Part shown: positions 1-9,284 of the stretch, in pieces
Position numbering within the stretch: the first letter of the stretch is position 1
Layout: every line of letters starts with the position of its first letter
NCBI RefSeq assembly: GCF_000833025.1
Contig: NZ_CP010817.1
Location: 930,001-994,000, forward strand
Direction: 5' to 3'
Source: Myroides profundi
GTDB lineage: Bacteria; Bacteroidota; Bacteroidia; Flavobacteriales; Flavobacteriaceae
DNA length: 64,000 nt
Made by a program: the position numbers and the translations under genes
Notes under the pieces: model-generated
Told to the model about the DNA's origin: nothing
What the model saw: the letters and a program-made list of their open reading frames with translations, nothing else
Databases searched by the model: none

Positions 1-579
1 GAAGAGCGAAATAATGGCGCTAAGTACGCTATTAGTGTGATGGGGAGTATGAATCCGCATTTGCGTGATGTACCAGATTTTCAACATAAGTTATGGGATC
101 AATTGTTCATGATGTCTGAGTTTAAATTAGATGTTGATAGCCCATTTCCTATTGCAACACAAGAGACTATCTTTACAAAACCTGGTAAATTAGCCTATCC
201 TCAGAATCACCCTAAGTATAGATTTTATGGTAATAATATTACCTATATGATAAACAAGGCTATCGCTTGGGAAGATGGTGAGATGAAGGATGCCTTGATA
301 TTAGTGATCGCTAATCATATGAAGAAGAGTTATCTGAGTTGGAATAAAGAAACAGTGAAAGACGAAGTAATCTTCGAGCATCTATGTGAACTGTCTAATG
401 GAAAGATTAATTTATTTAAAAAAGAAGAAGAATTGTCTACTACTGCTAACTTAATGCAGGTAAATAAAAAGCAATCTAACAAAACGAATCACTCTAATAA
501 TCAAAAGAGTAATTCTAACAACAACAATAACAATAAGAAATATAAAAGTAATAACTATCATTCAAAAGGTAAGAAGTAA
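1..579 (+). CDS. DUF4290 family protein, 5' end outside the window
   Basis: The reading frame is open from base 1, so the true start lies upstream and only about the last 192 residues are present. The visible region has the DUF4290 signature (a VMGSMNPHLRDVPDF segment, then HKLWDQLFMMSEFKLDVDSP). The family is almost confined to Bacteroidota and has no known biochemical role. The last 40 residues are an Asn/Lys/Ser-rich, low-complexity tail that is probably disordered and basic. The TAA stop overlaps the ATG of murA by one base, so the two genes are probably translationally coupled. I infer no function beyond co-expression with cell-wall synthesis. Confidence 0.85.
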   Translation, partial: EERNNGAKYAISVMGSMNPHLRDVPDFQHKLWDQLFMMSEFKLDVDSPFPIATQETIFTKPGKLAYPQNHPKYRFYGNNITYMINKAIAWEDGEMKDALILVIANHMKKSYLSWNKETVKDEVIFEHLCELSNGKINLFKKEEELSTTANLMQVNKKQSNKTNHSNNQKSNSNNNNNNKKYKSNNYHSKGKK

Positions 580-1892
580 TGAGTACATTTAAGATTGAAG
601 GAGGTTTTAAGCTAAAAGGAGAGGTATATGCTCAGGGTGCTAAAAATGAGGCATTACAGATTTTATGTGCTGTCTTGTTAACACCAGAAAAAATTGTACT
701 CTCTAATATACCGGATATCATTGATATAAATAAATTAATAGAGTTATTAGGCAAATTAGGAGTTAAGATTGAAAAGTTAGGTCCTAATAAAATGTCATTT
801 CAAGCGGATGAGTTAGATTTAGATTATCTTATCTCAGATGATTTTAAGACAGATGGTAAAGCCTTAAGAGGATCTATTATGATGGTGGGACCTTTATTAG
901 CTCGTTTTGGAAAAGGATATATCCCAAAACCAGGAGGAGATAAGATAGGACGTAGAAGATTAGATACACATTTTGATGGGTTTATAAAATTAGGTGCTAC
1001 ATTTAGATATAATAGAGAAGAGTATTTTTATGGAGTAGAGGCAGAGAAGTTAGTAGGTGCTGATATGCTGTTAGATGAAGCATCTGTAACAGGAACTGCT
1101 AATATACTAATGGCTTCTGTATTAGCTGAAGGCGTGACTACTATCTATAATGCAGCCTGTGAGCCATATATCCAACAGCTGTGTAAAATGTTGAACTCTA
1201 TGGGAGCTAAGATCCAAGGTGTTGGGTCTAACTTACTGACTATAGAAGGAGTGACAGCACTAAAAGGTTGTGAGCATACGATGTTGCCAGATATGATAGA
1301 AATCGGTTCATGGATAGGGTTAGCAGCGATGACACAGAGTGAAATTACGATTAAGAACGTAGGTTGGGAGCACTTAGGTGTGATACCAAATACTTTTAGA
1401 AGACTTGGAATTACATTAGAGAAACGTGGAGATGATATTTATATTCCAGCTCATACAGATGGATATGAAATCCAAAACTTTATAGATGGTTCTATACTTA
1501 CTATAGCAGATGCGCCATGGCCAGGACTAACACCTGATTTGTTAAGTGTTATCTTAGTTGTAGCGACACAAGCTAGAGGAGAGGTATTAATCCACCAAAA
1601 GATGTTTGAGAGTAGATTATTCTTTGTGGATAAGCTAATTGACATGGGAGCTAAGATCATTTTATGTGATCCACATAGAGCTGTTATTATAGGACATGAC
1701 TTTAAGTCTCAGTTAAAGGCTACTAAGATGTCTTCTCCTGATATTCGTGCAGGTATATCTTTATTGATAGCTGCTCTATCTGCTAAGGGAGTAAGTGAGA
1801 TTCAAAATATAGAGCAAATAGATAGAGGATATGAAGCTATAGATGATAGACTACGTGCTCTAGGAGCTCATATAGAAAGAATAGAAGAATAG
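579..1892 (+). CDS. murA: UDP-N-acetylglucosamine 1-carboxyvinyltransferase
   Basis: Cytoplasmic first committed enzyme of peptidoglycan synthesis; transfers enolpyruvate from PEP to UDP-GlcNAc. The 437 residues match family length. The N-terminal QGAKNEAL segment holds the conserved Lys-Asn pair, and the C-terminal DIRAGISLLIAAL segment is typical of MurA. The catalytic loop reads KPGGDKIGRR, so residue 121 is Asp where the E. coli enzyme has Cys115, the residue alkylated by fosfomycin. Asp at this position is known in naturally resistant MurA enzymes such as that of Mycobacterium tuberculosis. Start overlaps the upstream DUF4290 stop by one base, and a strong terminator follows. Confidence 0.97.
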   Translation: MSTFKIEGGFKLKGEVYAQGAKNEALQILCAVLLTPEKIVLSNIPDIIDINKLIELLGKLGVKIEKLGPNKMSFQADELDLDYLISDDFKTDGKALRGSIMMVGPLLARFGKGYIPKPGGDKIGRRRLDTHFDGFIKLGATFRYNREEYFYGVEAEKLVGADMLLDEASVTGTANILMASVLAEGVTTIYNAACEPYIQQLCKMLNSMGAKIQGVGSNLLTIEGVTALKGCEHTMLPDMIEIGSWIGLAAMTQSEITIKNVGWEHLGVIPNTFRRLGITLEKRGDDIYIPAHTDGYEIQNFIDGSILTIADAPWPGLTPDLLSVILVVATQARGEVLIHQKMFESRLFFVDKLIDMGAKIILCDPHRAVIIGHDFKSQLKATKMSSPDIRAGISLLIAALSAKGVSEIQNIEQIDRGYEAIDDRLRALGAHIERIEE

Positions 1893-1910
1893 TATTAGAA
1901 TATATTATAA

Positions 1911-1940
1911 AGGACTAAGTCAAGCTTAGTCCTTTTTTTT
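1911..1940 (+). terminator. Rho-independent terminator after murA
   Basis: AGGACTAAG pairs with CTTAGTCCT across a 5-base loop, followed directly by eight T. Confidence 0.9.
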
Positions 1941-2458
1941 TGTGCTTTTTTGTAGTATATCTCTCTAGAGAGAGTTCTTAGTTGTAACCTTAATATTGAT
2001 TAAAAAGACGTTATAACAGTATTGTTTAAAAGTAATGCCAATAGGCATAAACAAGTTAAAGCGAAAATAGTGGTACTAGTATACGAGTTGTGATTTTAGT
2101 ATTTAGGAATAGATATAAGCGAAAGGCTTGCACTTTCTAGAGGTTTGCTAGGAGATTACTAGGGGTTTTCTTGCCTAGAAGGTGTTTTTGTCGAAGAAAT
2201 GTGCAAGAGATGTGCAAGCAATCTGCTAGTATACCAGAGCAAATTTTATTTATGACTCAATATACACTGAGAAGAATATACTTATATATGAATGTAGTTT
2301 TTCGATGTTTTAATAATCGGCTTTTTGAAGCTGTGGTTATTCTATACTTTGCGTAATTGTAGACAACTAAGAATTCACTAAGCTAAGCTCGTAAAGTAAG
2401 GATCTACATTAATAACGAGAGTCGTTCTTGCTGAATATCAAATACTAATAAAGTGTTA
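1941..2458. other. Intergenic region with a dispersed repeat copy
   Basis: About 520 bases between the convergent murA and the DUF5686 gene. It holds copy A of a 110-bp dispersed repeat (2125-2234). The rest shows no convincing coding frame, tRNA or terminator; a short open frame across the repeat looks accidental. Confidence 0.6.
2125..2234 (+). repeat. 110-bp dispersed structured repeat, copy A
   Basis: Nearly 90% identical over its first 82 bases, and recognisable over all 110, to the stretch at 50383-50492. Outer arms CTTGCAC (2127-2133) and GTGCAAG (2201-2207) are exact inverted repeats and extend with one bulge (TTTCT/AGAAA). Inner arms TTCTAG and CTAGAA form a second inverted repeat. 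Both copies end with GCTAGTATAC and sit in large gene-free spacers in the same orientation. Class unknown; a REP/MITE-like element or a structured RNA are both possible. Confidence 0.75.
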
Positions 2459-4951
2459 TTATTTTTGGATTAAGTCAAGTACTTTAATACCGAATACAAA
2501 ACCAAAATTCTTATAAGGTCCATTCGAAACAGTTTTAAAGAAGTCTATTCTAAAGGGTCTAAACTTTCCAAAACCAAAGTTGTTTAAGCCTATACTGTAT
2601 TCTCCATATACATCTTTATCAGGAACATTCAGCATATGGTATCCGACTACGATAGAATATCGGGTCTTATTTAATAGAGGAATTTTATTCATGATATACC
2701 CCCTGAAGTCGTGTTCTAGGTGAAATTCAACATAAGATTTATTTGTACTATATTCATAGTAGGGTAGTAAGTTGAATTGTTTGTTATATACAGCAGTAGA
2801 CCCTATAAAAGTCCTATTCCCATTGAAGTGTTTATAGTCAGTGAAAGCTATGTCATTTTGTTCAAGGTATTTTCCTGCAGCTAGCCCTATGTATAAGTTT
2901 CCTATTTTACCGATATTATCATTGTACTGCGTTGCAAATGATACAAAAGTATAGTTATAATTACTAGTTGTAGCATTCAATGTCTTATCTAATGTAAGTG
3001 ATATAATAGGATACTTAGAAGTCGGTAAATATTGTTTGTAATCTGGATAAGTGATTATTTTTTGGTCAAAGATTATGTTTAGCCCTAAGTTAAATTTAAA
3101 TATAGAATTATCTTTAAATGGTGCATTATCAAAATCCGTAGGATCTAATGGGTTATTAGAAGTAAAGTCCTTTTGTGGCGCAAATGGTGGGCTGTTAAGA
3201 CTATTGTTTAATGATCTTCTATGAGCATACTCTAATAAACCACTAAATTTAAATCTATTAAAAGCGTATTGTTCATACTTGATTTGAAGGTAACTTTTTT
3301 GAAAATACTTAGCGTAGTTTTTACCAAAATAAGCACTTGCAAATGAGTTAATAGGCGTTTTAATTGGATCATCTTGGTTAAACTGTAATATGGTACTACC
3401 ACCAGATAACGTGATTGTATTATAGTTTATCTGATTAAATATATGAGATGCATATCCTGATACTCTATATTTATTTTCGGAGATACCATAGTTGACGATT
3501 GTACCCAGTTTAGTTTGAGAGTAATCGTCTTTTACTTTTACATAGTCTAAGCCAGTAGTAACATTGAATCCTTGTACAGCATTAAATGCAAATGTGGATA
3601 AAAGTCCACGATAGGTAATAGCTGAGTTTTTATAAGAGTTTAAATGTTGATATCCTTTGATTAATTTGAATAAGGTGAAATTATTAGTTCTATTATCTAT
3701 AGAATCTAAAGTAACTTTTGTCGCTTCTTGTATTTTTATTTCTTGTTCATTAAAAGTAGCTATCTCTTTTTTTGACAAAGGATAGGGTCTGTTTTTTTCC
3801 CAATAGCTTTCTGGCTGATGTAAGAAATTGTTAGAATATTGGATTAATTCACTACTGAATTGTGATTTATTAATAGAGTTGTCTGTTTGGTAATTTGTAT
3901 AATGTGCTTTAAATGAACCTACATAGTCAAATACTAAGAATTTCCCTTTCAAGTATAGGTTTTGACTTTCTTTAAGATATAGATTTAGTAATGGATTATG
4001 CTTATACTGTTGAGTTATTACGACTTGTTTTACATTCTTTAATCCTACATTTTCTCCATTCATGGCAGCATACAGTTCTGTAATTTGCCATTTATCACTA
4101 GTGATTTTTATTTTACCTTCCATGATAGGCTCTCTATCTCTTTTAGGAGTAAAACCTATCGTATATATATCATTTCCTAAGGGATCAGTCTCTTTTTTCA
4201 GTAATTTAAAATAGTAATATGTCTTAGCATAGGACATCAGAGGAGATATTACATTGATCTGATTAGAAACGATTTTATCGTATAAATTAATATCACTATC
4301 TGTTGCTGTTAAGAAGAAAAGGTCTTTTGCTTTTCCTATTTCATTAAAGGCGATAACTTTTTCTTTTCCGTAATCTTCATTGAATACGGTTTGTTGAGAA
4401 GATAACTCTCCTAGATAGATAAAGTTATTTACATCTGTTATATCTAGTGAAGGGTCTAAATCTTTTCTTTTTTGTCCTAAGAATGTTTCTCTGCCTGATG
4501 CAAGTTGAAGATTACCTTTAGAATAATAGTCAAGTGTATATTTCTCTAAGTTATTCGTTTTTTTATGCGTACTAGCTAGATCCATAATGAAGATGGCATA
4601 TTCATCTTGTGGATTATCGTAGAAGATATCTGTTTCTTTTAAAGGAGTAAGGACTAATTCTAGCTTTTGTGCATTAGTTTTATTAGGAGTGTACTCTATC
4701 CTTCTAATTGTATAATCTTCTTTTTGAGCATAGATATATTGACCAGGTATTATAGCTATCTGAAACTCTCCATTCTGATTGGTAATAGTCTGTTTATCTG
4801 TTTTTTTTACAAATACTGTAGCATTCTCTATAGGATTACCATATAAGTCTATGACTTTACCAATTATGGTATTGTCTTGTGCATAACTACCACATATAGA
4901 TAGTATCACAATACATATAGTAGTAATATACTTAGAAAAGAGTTGTTTCAT
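2459..4951 (-). CDS. DUF5686 / carboxypeptidase-regulatory-like outer-membrane protein
   Basis: 830 residues. An N-terminal signal peptide ends ICGSYAQ. A carboxypeptidase-regulatory-like (CNA-B type) beta-sandwich follows at about residues 28-105 (GKVIDLYGNPIENATVFV). The rest is a long region rich in alternating beta strands with aromatic ends, typical of the DUF5686 family and probably an outer-membrane barrel. The order resembles TonB-dependent receptors, but I see no plug domain. The ATG overlaps the stop of aroQ by one base, so it is the second gene of an aroQ operon. Substrate and function are unknown. Confidence 0.85.
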   Translation of the reverse strand: MKQLFSKYITTICIVILSICGSYAQDNTIIGKVIDLYGNPIENATVFVKKTDKQTITNQNGEFQIAIIPGQYIYAQKEDYTIRRIEYTPNKTNAQKLELVLTPLKETDIFYDNPQDEYAIFIMDLASTHKKTNNLEKYTLDYYSKGNLQLASGRETFLGQKRKDLDPSLDITDVNNFIYLGELSSQQTVFNEDYGKEKVIAFNEIGKAKDLFFLTATDSDINLYDKIVSNQINVISPLMSYAKTYYYFKLLKKETDPLGNDIYTIGFTPKRDREPIMEGKIKITSDKWQITELYAAMNGENVGLKNVKQVVITQQYKHNPLLNLYLKESQNLYLKGKFLVFDYVGSFKAHYTNYQTDNSINKSQFSSELIQYSNNFLHQPESYWEKNRPYPLSKKEIATFNEQEIKIQEATKVTLDSIDNRTNNFTLFKLIKGYQHLNSYKNSAITYRGLLSTFAFNAVQGFNVTTGLDYVKVKDDYSQTKLGTIVNYGISENKYRVSGYASHIFNQINYNTITLSGGSTILQFNQDDPIKTPINSFASAYFGKNYAKYFQKSYLQIKYEQYAFNRFKFSGLLEYAHRRSLNNSLNSPPFAPQKDFTSNNPLDPTDFDNAPFKDNSIFKFNLGLNIIFDQKIITYPDYKQYLPTSKYPIISLTLDKTLNATTSNYNYTFVSFATQYNDNIGKIGNLYIGLAAGKYLEQNDIAFTDYKHFNGNRTFIGSTAVYNKQFNLLPYYEYSTNKSYVEFHLEHDFRGYIMNKIPLLNKTRYSIVVGYHMLNVPDKDVYGEYSIGLNNFGFGKFRPFRIDFFKTVSNGPYKNFGFVFGIKVLDLIQK

Positions 4952-5367
4952 TATAACTGTAAAGAAGCAATAGCTAAGTCGTAACTTTTAAGGCCAAAGC
5001 CTAATATTACTCCATGTGATACTGGTGATATATAAGAATGCTTTCTAAAATCTTCTCTCTTATGTGTATTAGAGATATGTACTTCGATGACTGGTGTTGT
5101 GATACCAGAGATAGCATCAGCTATAGCGATAGAGGTATGTGTGTACGCTCCTGCATTTAAGATAATAGCATCATAGCTAAAACCTACTTCATGGATCTTA
5201 TTAATTAGTTCTCCTTCTATATTAGACTGGTAGTACTCAAGTTCTACTTCAGGATAATTAGTCTTCAATACTTCAAAGTAATCTTCAAAAGAGGTGTGAC
5301 CATATACATCAGGTTCTCTTTTTCCTAGAAGATTCAGATTAGGACCATTTATAATTAATATTTTCAT
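4951..5367 (-). CDS. aroQ: 3-dehydroquinate dehydratase, type II
   Basis: Cytoplasmic third step of the shikimate pathway: 3-dehydroquinate to 3-dehydroshikimate. The 138 residues are typical of the small type II dodecameric enzyme. Visible signatures: INGPNLNLLGKREPDVYG at residues 5-22, with the catalytic Arg and Tyr region; NAGAYTHTSIAI in the middle; EVHISNTHKREDFR with the catalytic His. First gene of a two-gene minus operon with the DUF5686 protein, with a TATATTTG -7 box just upstream. Confidence 0.96.
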   Translation of the reverse strand: MKILIINGPNLNLLGKREPDVYGHTSFEDYFEVLKTNYPEVELEYYQSNIEGELINKIHEVGFSYDAIILNAGAYTHTSIAIADAISGITTPVIEVHISNTHKREDFRKHSYISPVSHGVILGFGLKSYDLAIASLQL

Positions 5368-5387
5368 GTAGTTTAATTTACTTCTGA

Positions 5388-5395
5388 CAAATATA
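5388..5395 (-). promoter_or_regulatory. -7 box TATATTTG for aroQ
   Basis: Matches the Bacteroidota TAnnTTTG element about 20 bases before the aroQ ATG; no clear -33 TTG. Confidence 0.55.
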
Positions 5396-5748
5396 TTATT
5401 TAATACTTAATCAGTTGCTTAAAAAAATATTTAATGCTTAGGATATAGTTTATATAGTGTTTTTATAAATAGCGTTTTTAGTTCTCTAAATATGTTTTAT
5501 GAGTGGTTTTGTGCTGTATATTTATGTTTTTATGTTAAAAGACACTATTTGTCTTTGTTTTTTTAGCGTATTATCAGAGAATAGTGGTTTGTTTGTGGTT
5601 GAAATAGGTTTATTTAACTTTTTTTTATGAAATGTTTTTAAATATATATAATGTTGTTAATTAGTGTGTTAGTGTTGTTATTTGAGTTTATGTGTTATGT
5701 AACTGTTATATTATCATTAAAAATTACATCACTATTGGTGATAGTCGC

Positions 5749-5756
5749 TACATTTG
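5749..5756 (+). promoter_or_regulatory. -7 box TACATTTG for the barrel gene
   Basis: Exact TAnnTTTG 29 bases before the ATG; no TTG at the usual distance. Confidence 0.5.
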
Positions 5757-5784
5757 AATTGTTAATTAAAAATAGCTTAAAAAC

Positions 5785-6450
5785 ATGAAAAAACTAGTAC
5801 TTTCATTAGTTGCAGTTGCAGCTTTCGGGTTCACTGCTAACGCACAAGAAACAGAAAAACCAACTTTCGGATTCCAAGAATCTAATGTATTCGTTGAAGG
5901 AGCTTTCCAAATTAATGACGTAACAGTTAAACCTAAGAACGGTGGATCTGATATCAAAACAACAGAATTTAACTTCACTCCAAAAGTAGGATATATGTTA
6001 TCTGATAAATTTGCTGTTGGTGTTGAATTAGGATTTGGAAAACTTGGTTTGAATAGTTTTGAAGGATTTGATGGAATTGAGGGTTTAAAAGGAGACCATG
6101 TTAATACAACATATGCAGGAGCATTTGGACGTTACTACTTCTTAGAAGTTGGAAGACGTTTTAAAACTTTTGCTGAAGTAGGTATTGGATATAATGAGGC
6201 AAAAATTAGAGGAGGAGTCGTTGATGTAAAAGCAACAGGTATTAAAACTGGAGTTACTGTTGGATTTAATTACTTTGTAACTGAGAAAATTGCTCTTGGA
6301 TTTAATATGGGAGATATCTTCTTTTACGAGAATTACAATGTTAAGACTGATGGAACAAAAGTTGCAACAGTTTCTAATACTAAATCTAACTTAAACATTT
6401 TCAATAACTTCTTTGATAATGCTAAGTTTAGTTTAACTTACAAATTCTAA
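5785..6450 (+). CDS. Outer-membrane beta-barrel protein (porin-like)
   Basis: 221 residues. A clear signal peptide ends GFTANAQ. The mature part has alternating short beta strands, Gly/aromatic-rich turns (GYMLSDKFAVGVELGFG) and a C-terminal Phe (SLTYKF), the usual outer-membrane insertion signal. It resembles small 8-stranded OmpA/OmpW-like barrels annotated as porin family in Bacteroidota. The codon pattern (many AAC, GGA, CCA) suggests high expression. Single-gene unit: own promoter and a strong terminator just after the stop. Ligand unknown. Confidence 0.85.
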   Translation: MKKLVLSLVAVAAFGFTANAQETEKPTFGFQESNVFVEGAFQINDVTVKPKNGGSDIKTTEFNFTPKVGYMLSDKFAVGVELGFGKLGLNSFEGFDGIEGLKGDHVNTTYAGAFGRYYFLEVGRRFKTFAEVGIGYNEAKIRGGVVDVKATGIKTGVTVGFNYFVTEKIALGFNMGDIFFYENYNVKTDGTKVATVSNTKSNLNIFNNFFDNAKFSLTYKF

Positions 6451-6477
6451 TTAGAATAAGAAACTTATTTGAATATA

Positions 6478-6507
6478 AAGAGCCTCTTTTTAGAGGCTCT
6501 TTTTTTG
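6478..6507 (+). terminator. Terminator after the barrel gene
   Basis: AGAGCCTCT and AGAGGCTCT with a TTTT loop, then a run of T. Confidence 0.92.
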
Positions 6508-6511
6508 TTTG

Positions 6512-6519
6512 TATATTTG
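6512..6519 (+). promoter_or_regulatory. -7 box TATATTTG for xerD
   Basis: Exact TAnnTTTG directly after the preceding terminator and 18 bases before the chosen xerD ATG. It argues against longer upstream starts. Confidence 0.55.
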
Positions 6520-6537
6520 GAATATAAAAAATGTGTT

Positions 6538-7452
6538 ATGGCTTCTGGGTATTGGGAAGGGTTTATTAAGATGTTTACAACTTATTTAAAGTTAGAGAGG
6601 GGGCTCTCGCCTAATTCGATAGAAAGTTACGAGTTAGATATTCGTAAGTTTATCGGGTATATAGAAGGGTATGATGAGCAAGTCTTATTAGAGGCTATTG
6701 ATGCAAGTGTGGTACAGGAGTTCTTATATAGTATTGCTGATATAGTTGCACCTACTACACAAGCGCGTATAATATCAGGATTAAAGAACTTTTTTAATTA
6801 CTTTATCTTAGAAGGTTATCTAAAGGTTTCTCCAGTAGAGTTGATAGAAACGCCTAAGACAGGCCGTAAATTACCTGATGTATTAAGTGTAGAAGAAATT
6901 GACATACTTATAGGGGCAATTGATCAATCTACACCAGAAGGCTTTAGAAATAAAGTGATGTTAGAAGTATTGTACAGTTGTGGCTTACGTGTAAGTGAAT
7001 TAGTAGGTCTTCGGTTATCTGATCTCTTTTTTGAAGAAGGGTTTATTCGTGTTATTGGTAAAGGGAGTAAGCATCGTTTTGTACCTATTGATCATAATAG
7101 TATGGAACTAATCGTATTGTATAATGATTCTATACGTTCCCATCAGGTAGTTAAGAAAGATAGTTCTGATATCTTGTTTTTGAATAGAAGAGGAGGGCAG
7201 TTAACTCGTGCTATGATATTTACTATTATTAAGCGTTTAGCTGTAGAAGTAGGTTTAGAGAAGAATATTAGTCCACATACTTTCAGACATTCCTTTGCTA
7301 CACATTTATTAGAGAATGGGGCTGATATAAGAGCTATTCAATTGATGCTAGGGCATGAGTCTATCACCACAACAGAAATATACACACATATTAGTACAGA
7401 GCGTTTGAGGTCGGTATTAGAAGAATTTCATCCACGTGCTGGTAAGATATAA
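6538..7452 (+). CDS. xerD: Site-specific tyrosine recombinase XerD/XerC
   Basis: Cytoplasmic recombinase that resolves chromosome dimers at dif during division. The start at 6538 gives about 304 residues, normal for XerD; an upstream in-frame start would lie inside the preceding terminator. N-terminal SAM-like core-binding domain at about residues 8-90 (LKLERGLSPNSIESYELD). The catalytic domain has the complete set: Arg in SCGLRVSELVGLRL, Lys in GKGSKHRFVPI, HTFRHSFATHLL (His-x-x-Arg), the GHESITTTEIYTH box and the nucleophile Tyr of IYTH. Whether this is XerC or XerD cannot be settled from one copy. Confidence 0.93.
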   Translation: MASGYWEGFIKMFTTYLKLERGLSPNSIESYELDIRKFIGYIEGYDEQVLLEAIDASVVQEFLYSIADIVAPTTQARIISGLKNFFNYFILEGYLKVSPVELIETPKTGRKLPDVLSVEEIDILIGAIDQSTPEGFRNKVMLEVLYSCGLRVSELVGLRLSDLFFEEGFIRVIGKGSKHRFVPIDHNSMELIVLYNDSIRSHQVVKKDSSDILFLNRRGGQLTRAMIFTIIKRLAVEVGLEKNISPHTFRHSFATHLLENGADIRAIQLMLGHESITTTEIYTHISTERLRSVLEEFHPRAGKI

Positions 7453-7486
7453 AAAAAGAGCTATTCGTTTGAATAGCTCTTTTTTG
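7451..7486. terminator. Bidirectional terminator between xerD and rny
   Basis: AGAGCTATTC / GAATAGCTCT with loop GTTT, flanked by A7 and T6, so it can serve both converging genes. Confidence 0.9.
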
Positions 7487-7502
7487 TGACTTGTAGTCTT
7501 TA

Positions 7503-9065
7503 TTATTTAGCAATATTGATTGCTCTAGTTTCTCTAATTACAGTAATCTTCACTTGACCTGGATAAGTCATCTCAGTTTGGATTTTTTGAGAGATATCGA
7601 AAGAAAGAGTAGCTGCCATTTCATCAGTTACTTTTTCACTTTCTACGATAACACGTAATTCACGTCCTGCTTGGATAGCATAAGCATTTTTAACTCCTCC
7701 GAATTCATTAGCTATACTTTCTAGATCTTTAAGACGTTGAATGTATGAATCCAGTACTTGGCGTCTAGCACCTGGTCTAGCACCAGAGATAGCATCACAT
7801 ACTTGGATAATCGGAGCGATTAATGTAGTCATTTCTATCTCATCGTGGTGAGCACCTATTGCATTACATACTTCAGGTTTCTCTCCATATTTTTCTGCCC
7901 ACTGCATACCTAGGATAGCGTGTGGTAATTCACTTTCTGTTTCTGGTACTTTACCGATATCGTGAAGTAATCCAGCACGTTTAGCTAACTTAACATTTAA
8001 GCCTAGCTCTGCTGCCATTAATCCACATAATTTAGCTACTTCACGTGAGTGTTGTAGTAAGTTTTGTCCATAAGAAGAACGGTATTTCATTCTACCTACT
8101 ATTTTGATTAGTTCAGGGTGTAGGCCGTGAATACCTAAATCAATAACAGTTCTCTTACCTATTTCGATAATTTCTTCATCGATTTGTTTAGTCGTCTTAG
8201 CCACTACTTCTTCGATACGAGCAGGGTGAATACGACCATCTGTTACTAATCTGTGTAGAGATAGACGAGCAATCTCTCTTCTAACAGGGTCAAAGCAAGA
8301 TAGGATAATAGCTTCAGGAGTATCATCTACGATGATTTCTACTCCAGTAGCAGCTTCTATAGCTCTAATGTTTCTACCTTCTCTACCGATGATTCTACCT
8401 TTTACATCATCAGACTCGATGTTGAATACAGATACACAGTTTTCTACAGCTTCTTCTGTACCGATGCGTTGAATAGTATTGATAATAATCTTTTTAGCCT
8501 CTTGTTGAGCTGTAAGTTTCGCTTCTTCGATAGTTTCTTGTATAGAAGCCATTGCATTTGCTTTTGCTTCATTTTTAAGACTCTCTACGATTTGAGCTTT
8601 TGCTTCCTCAGCTGTAAGACCAGAGATGATTTCTAATTGTTCTACTTGAGAACGGTGAAGTCTATCTACTTCTTCTTGTTTCTTTTCAATGATTTCAAGT
8701 TTAGTACTGTATTCAGCAAATTTTTTCTCACTTTCATCATTTGCTTTCTTTGCTTTAGCTAATTCACTCGAAATTTGAGATTCTTTATCTCTAGTTCTTT
8801 TCTCAGCCTCTGCCATCTTCTTATCACGAGCTAAGATTACTTGTTCATGTTCAGATTTTAACTCTATAAACTTTTCTTTAGCTTGTAATATTTTCTCTTT
8901 TTTAATTGCCTCTCCATCAGTCTTTGCATCACGCAATATCGTTTTGGCCTCGTTTTGAGCATTAGACAATATTGAGGAAGCATGGTTTTTTTCAAGGTAC
9001 TTCGCCACCATGAAGCCTATCGCAGCACCAAGTATTATTCCCCCAACGATCATTAGTATTTCCAT
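7503..9065 (-). CDS. rny: Ribonuclease Y
   Basis: Membrane-anchored endoribonuclease that starts mRNA decay. 520 residues, the standard length. One N-terminal transmembrane helix (residues 3-22, [17 protein letters not shown]), then a long Lys/Glu coiled coil to about residue 195. A KH domain follows with the [15 protein letters not shown] loop, then an HD phosphohydrolase domain with LLQHSREVA and the metal-binding [10 protein letters not shown]. The end is a conserved beta-rich segment ([15 protein letters not shown]). The 6S RNA gene lies upstream between it and zapA, the order known from other Bacteroidota. Confidence 0.97.
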   Translation of the reverse strand: MEILMIVGGIILGAAIGFMVAKYLEKNHASSILSNAQNEAKTILRDAKTDGEAIKKEKILQAKEKFIELKSEHEQVILARDKKMAEAEKRTRDKESQISSELAKAKKANDESEKKFAEYSTKLEIIEKKQEEVDRLHRSQVEQLEIISGLTAEEAKAQIVESLKNEAKANAMASIQETIEEAKLTAQQEAKKIIINTIQRIGTEEAVENCVSVFNIESDDVKGRIIGREGRNIRAIEAATGVEIIVDDTPEAIILSCFDPVRREIARLSLHRLVTDGRIHPARIEEVVAKTTKQIDEEIIEIGKRTVIDLGIHGLHPELIKIVGRMKYRSSYGQNLLQHSREVAKLCGLMAAELGLNVKLAKRAGLLHDIGKVPETESELPHAILGMQWAEKYGEKPEVCNAIGAHHDEIEMTTLIAPIIQVCDAISGARPGARRQVLDSYIQRLKDLESIANEFGGVKNAYAIQAGRELRVIVESEKVTDEMAATLSFDISQKIQTEMTYPGQVKITVIRETRAINIAK

Positions 9066-9088
9066 AAATGTTTCTATAAATTATATAT

Positions 9089-9252
9089 AAAAAAAGCCCA
9101 CATTAGTTTGAGTCGCGTAAACTCTCTTATTAACAAGTTTTGAGTTAGCTTGCTTTTCAAGGATCTGCGCAAGGCAGCATGCTTTAGTTGCAAAGATTCA
9201 CCCATTTTAATTTGTTTGTGTTGAGTTTATCAAACAGTACTAATGTGAGCAG
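9089..9252 (-). ncRNA. ssrS: 6S RNA (SsrS)
   Basis: The zapA-rny spacer reads on the minus strand as a long, mostly closed hairpin. The 5' arm GCTCACATTAG (9250-9240) pairs with CTAATGTGGGC (9106-9096), followed by a T run that makes the end an intrinsic terminator. Next inward, GTTTGA pairs with TCAAAC and AAACTC with GAGTTT, leaving an asymmetric bubble and an apical stem. Length of about 160, the rod shape, and the location next to zapA (as in Proteobacteria) and before rny all fit 6S RNA, which binds the housekeeping RNA polymerase. The exact 5' end is inferred. Confidence 0.75.
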
Positions 9253-9284
9253 TATTTTTAGTATCTTATGTTAAGAACGAATTG

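Larger units (their letters stand above)
5368..5784. other. Divergent intergenic region
   Basis: 417 AT-rich bases between divergent aroQ and the outer-membrane barrel gene. There is a -7 box for each side (5388-5395 minus, 5749-5756 plus). No coding frame, RNA gene or repeat could be supported in between. Confidence 0.6.

Noticed and set aside
2125..2234. Integron attC site or tRNA-like gene in the dispersed repeat
   Set aside because: Arms lack the attC core ends and no cloverleaf with an anticodon can be drawn; no integrase is nearby.
2171..2356. 61-codon plus-strand frame after murA
   Set aside because: It runs through the dispersed repeat, is Cys/Arg-rich without any domain, and has no RBS or promoter.
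6469..6537. Longer N-terminus for xerD
   Set aside because: It would begin inside the preceding terminator and upstream of the -7 box; the extra residues do not resemble XerD.
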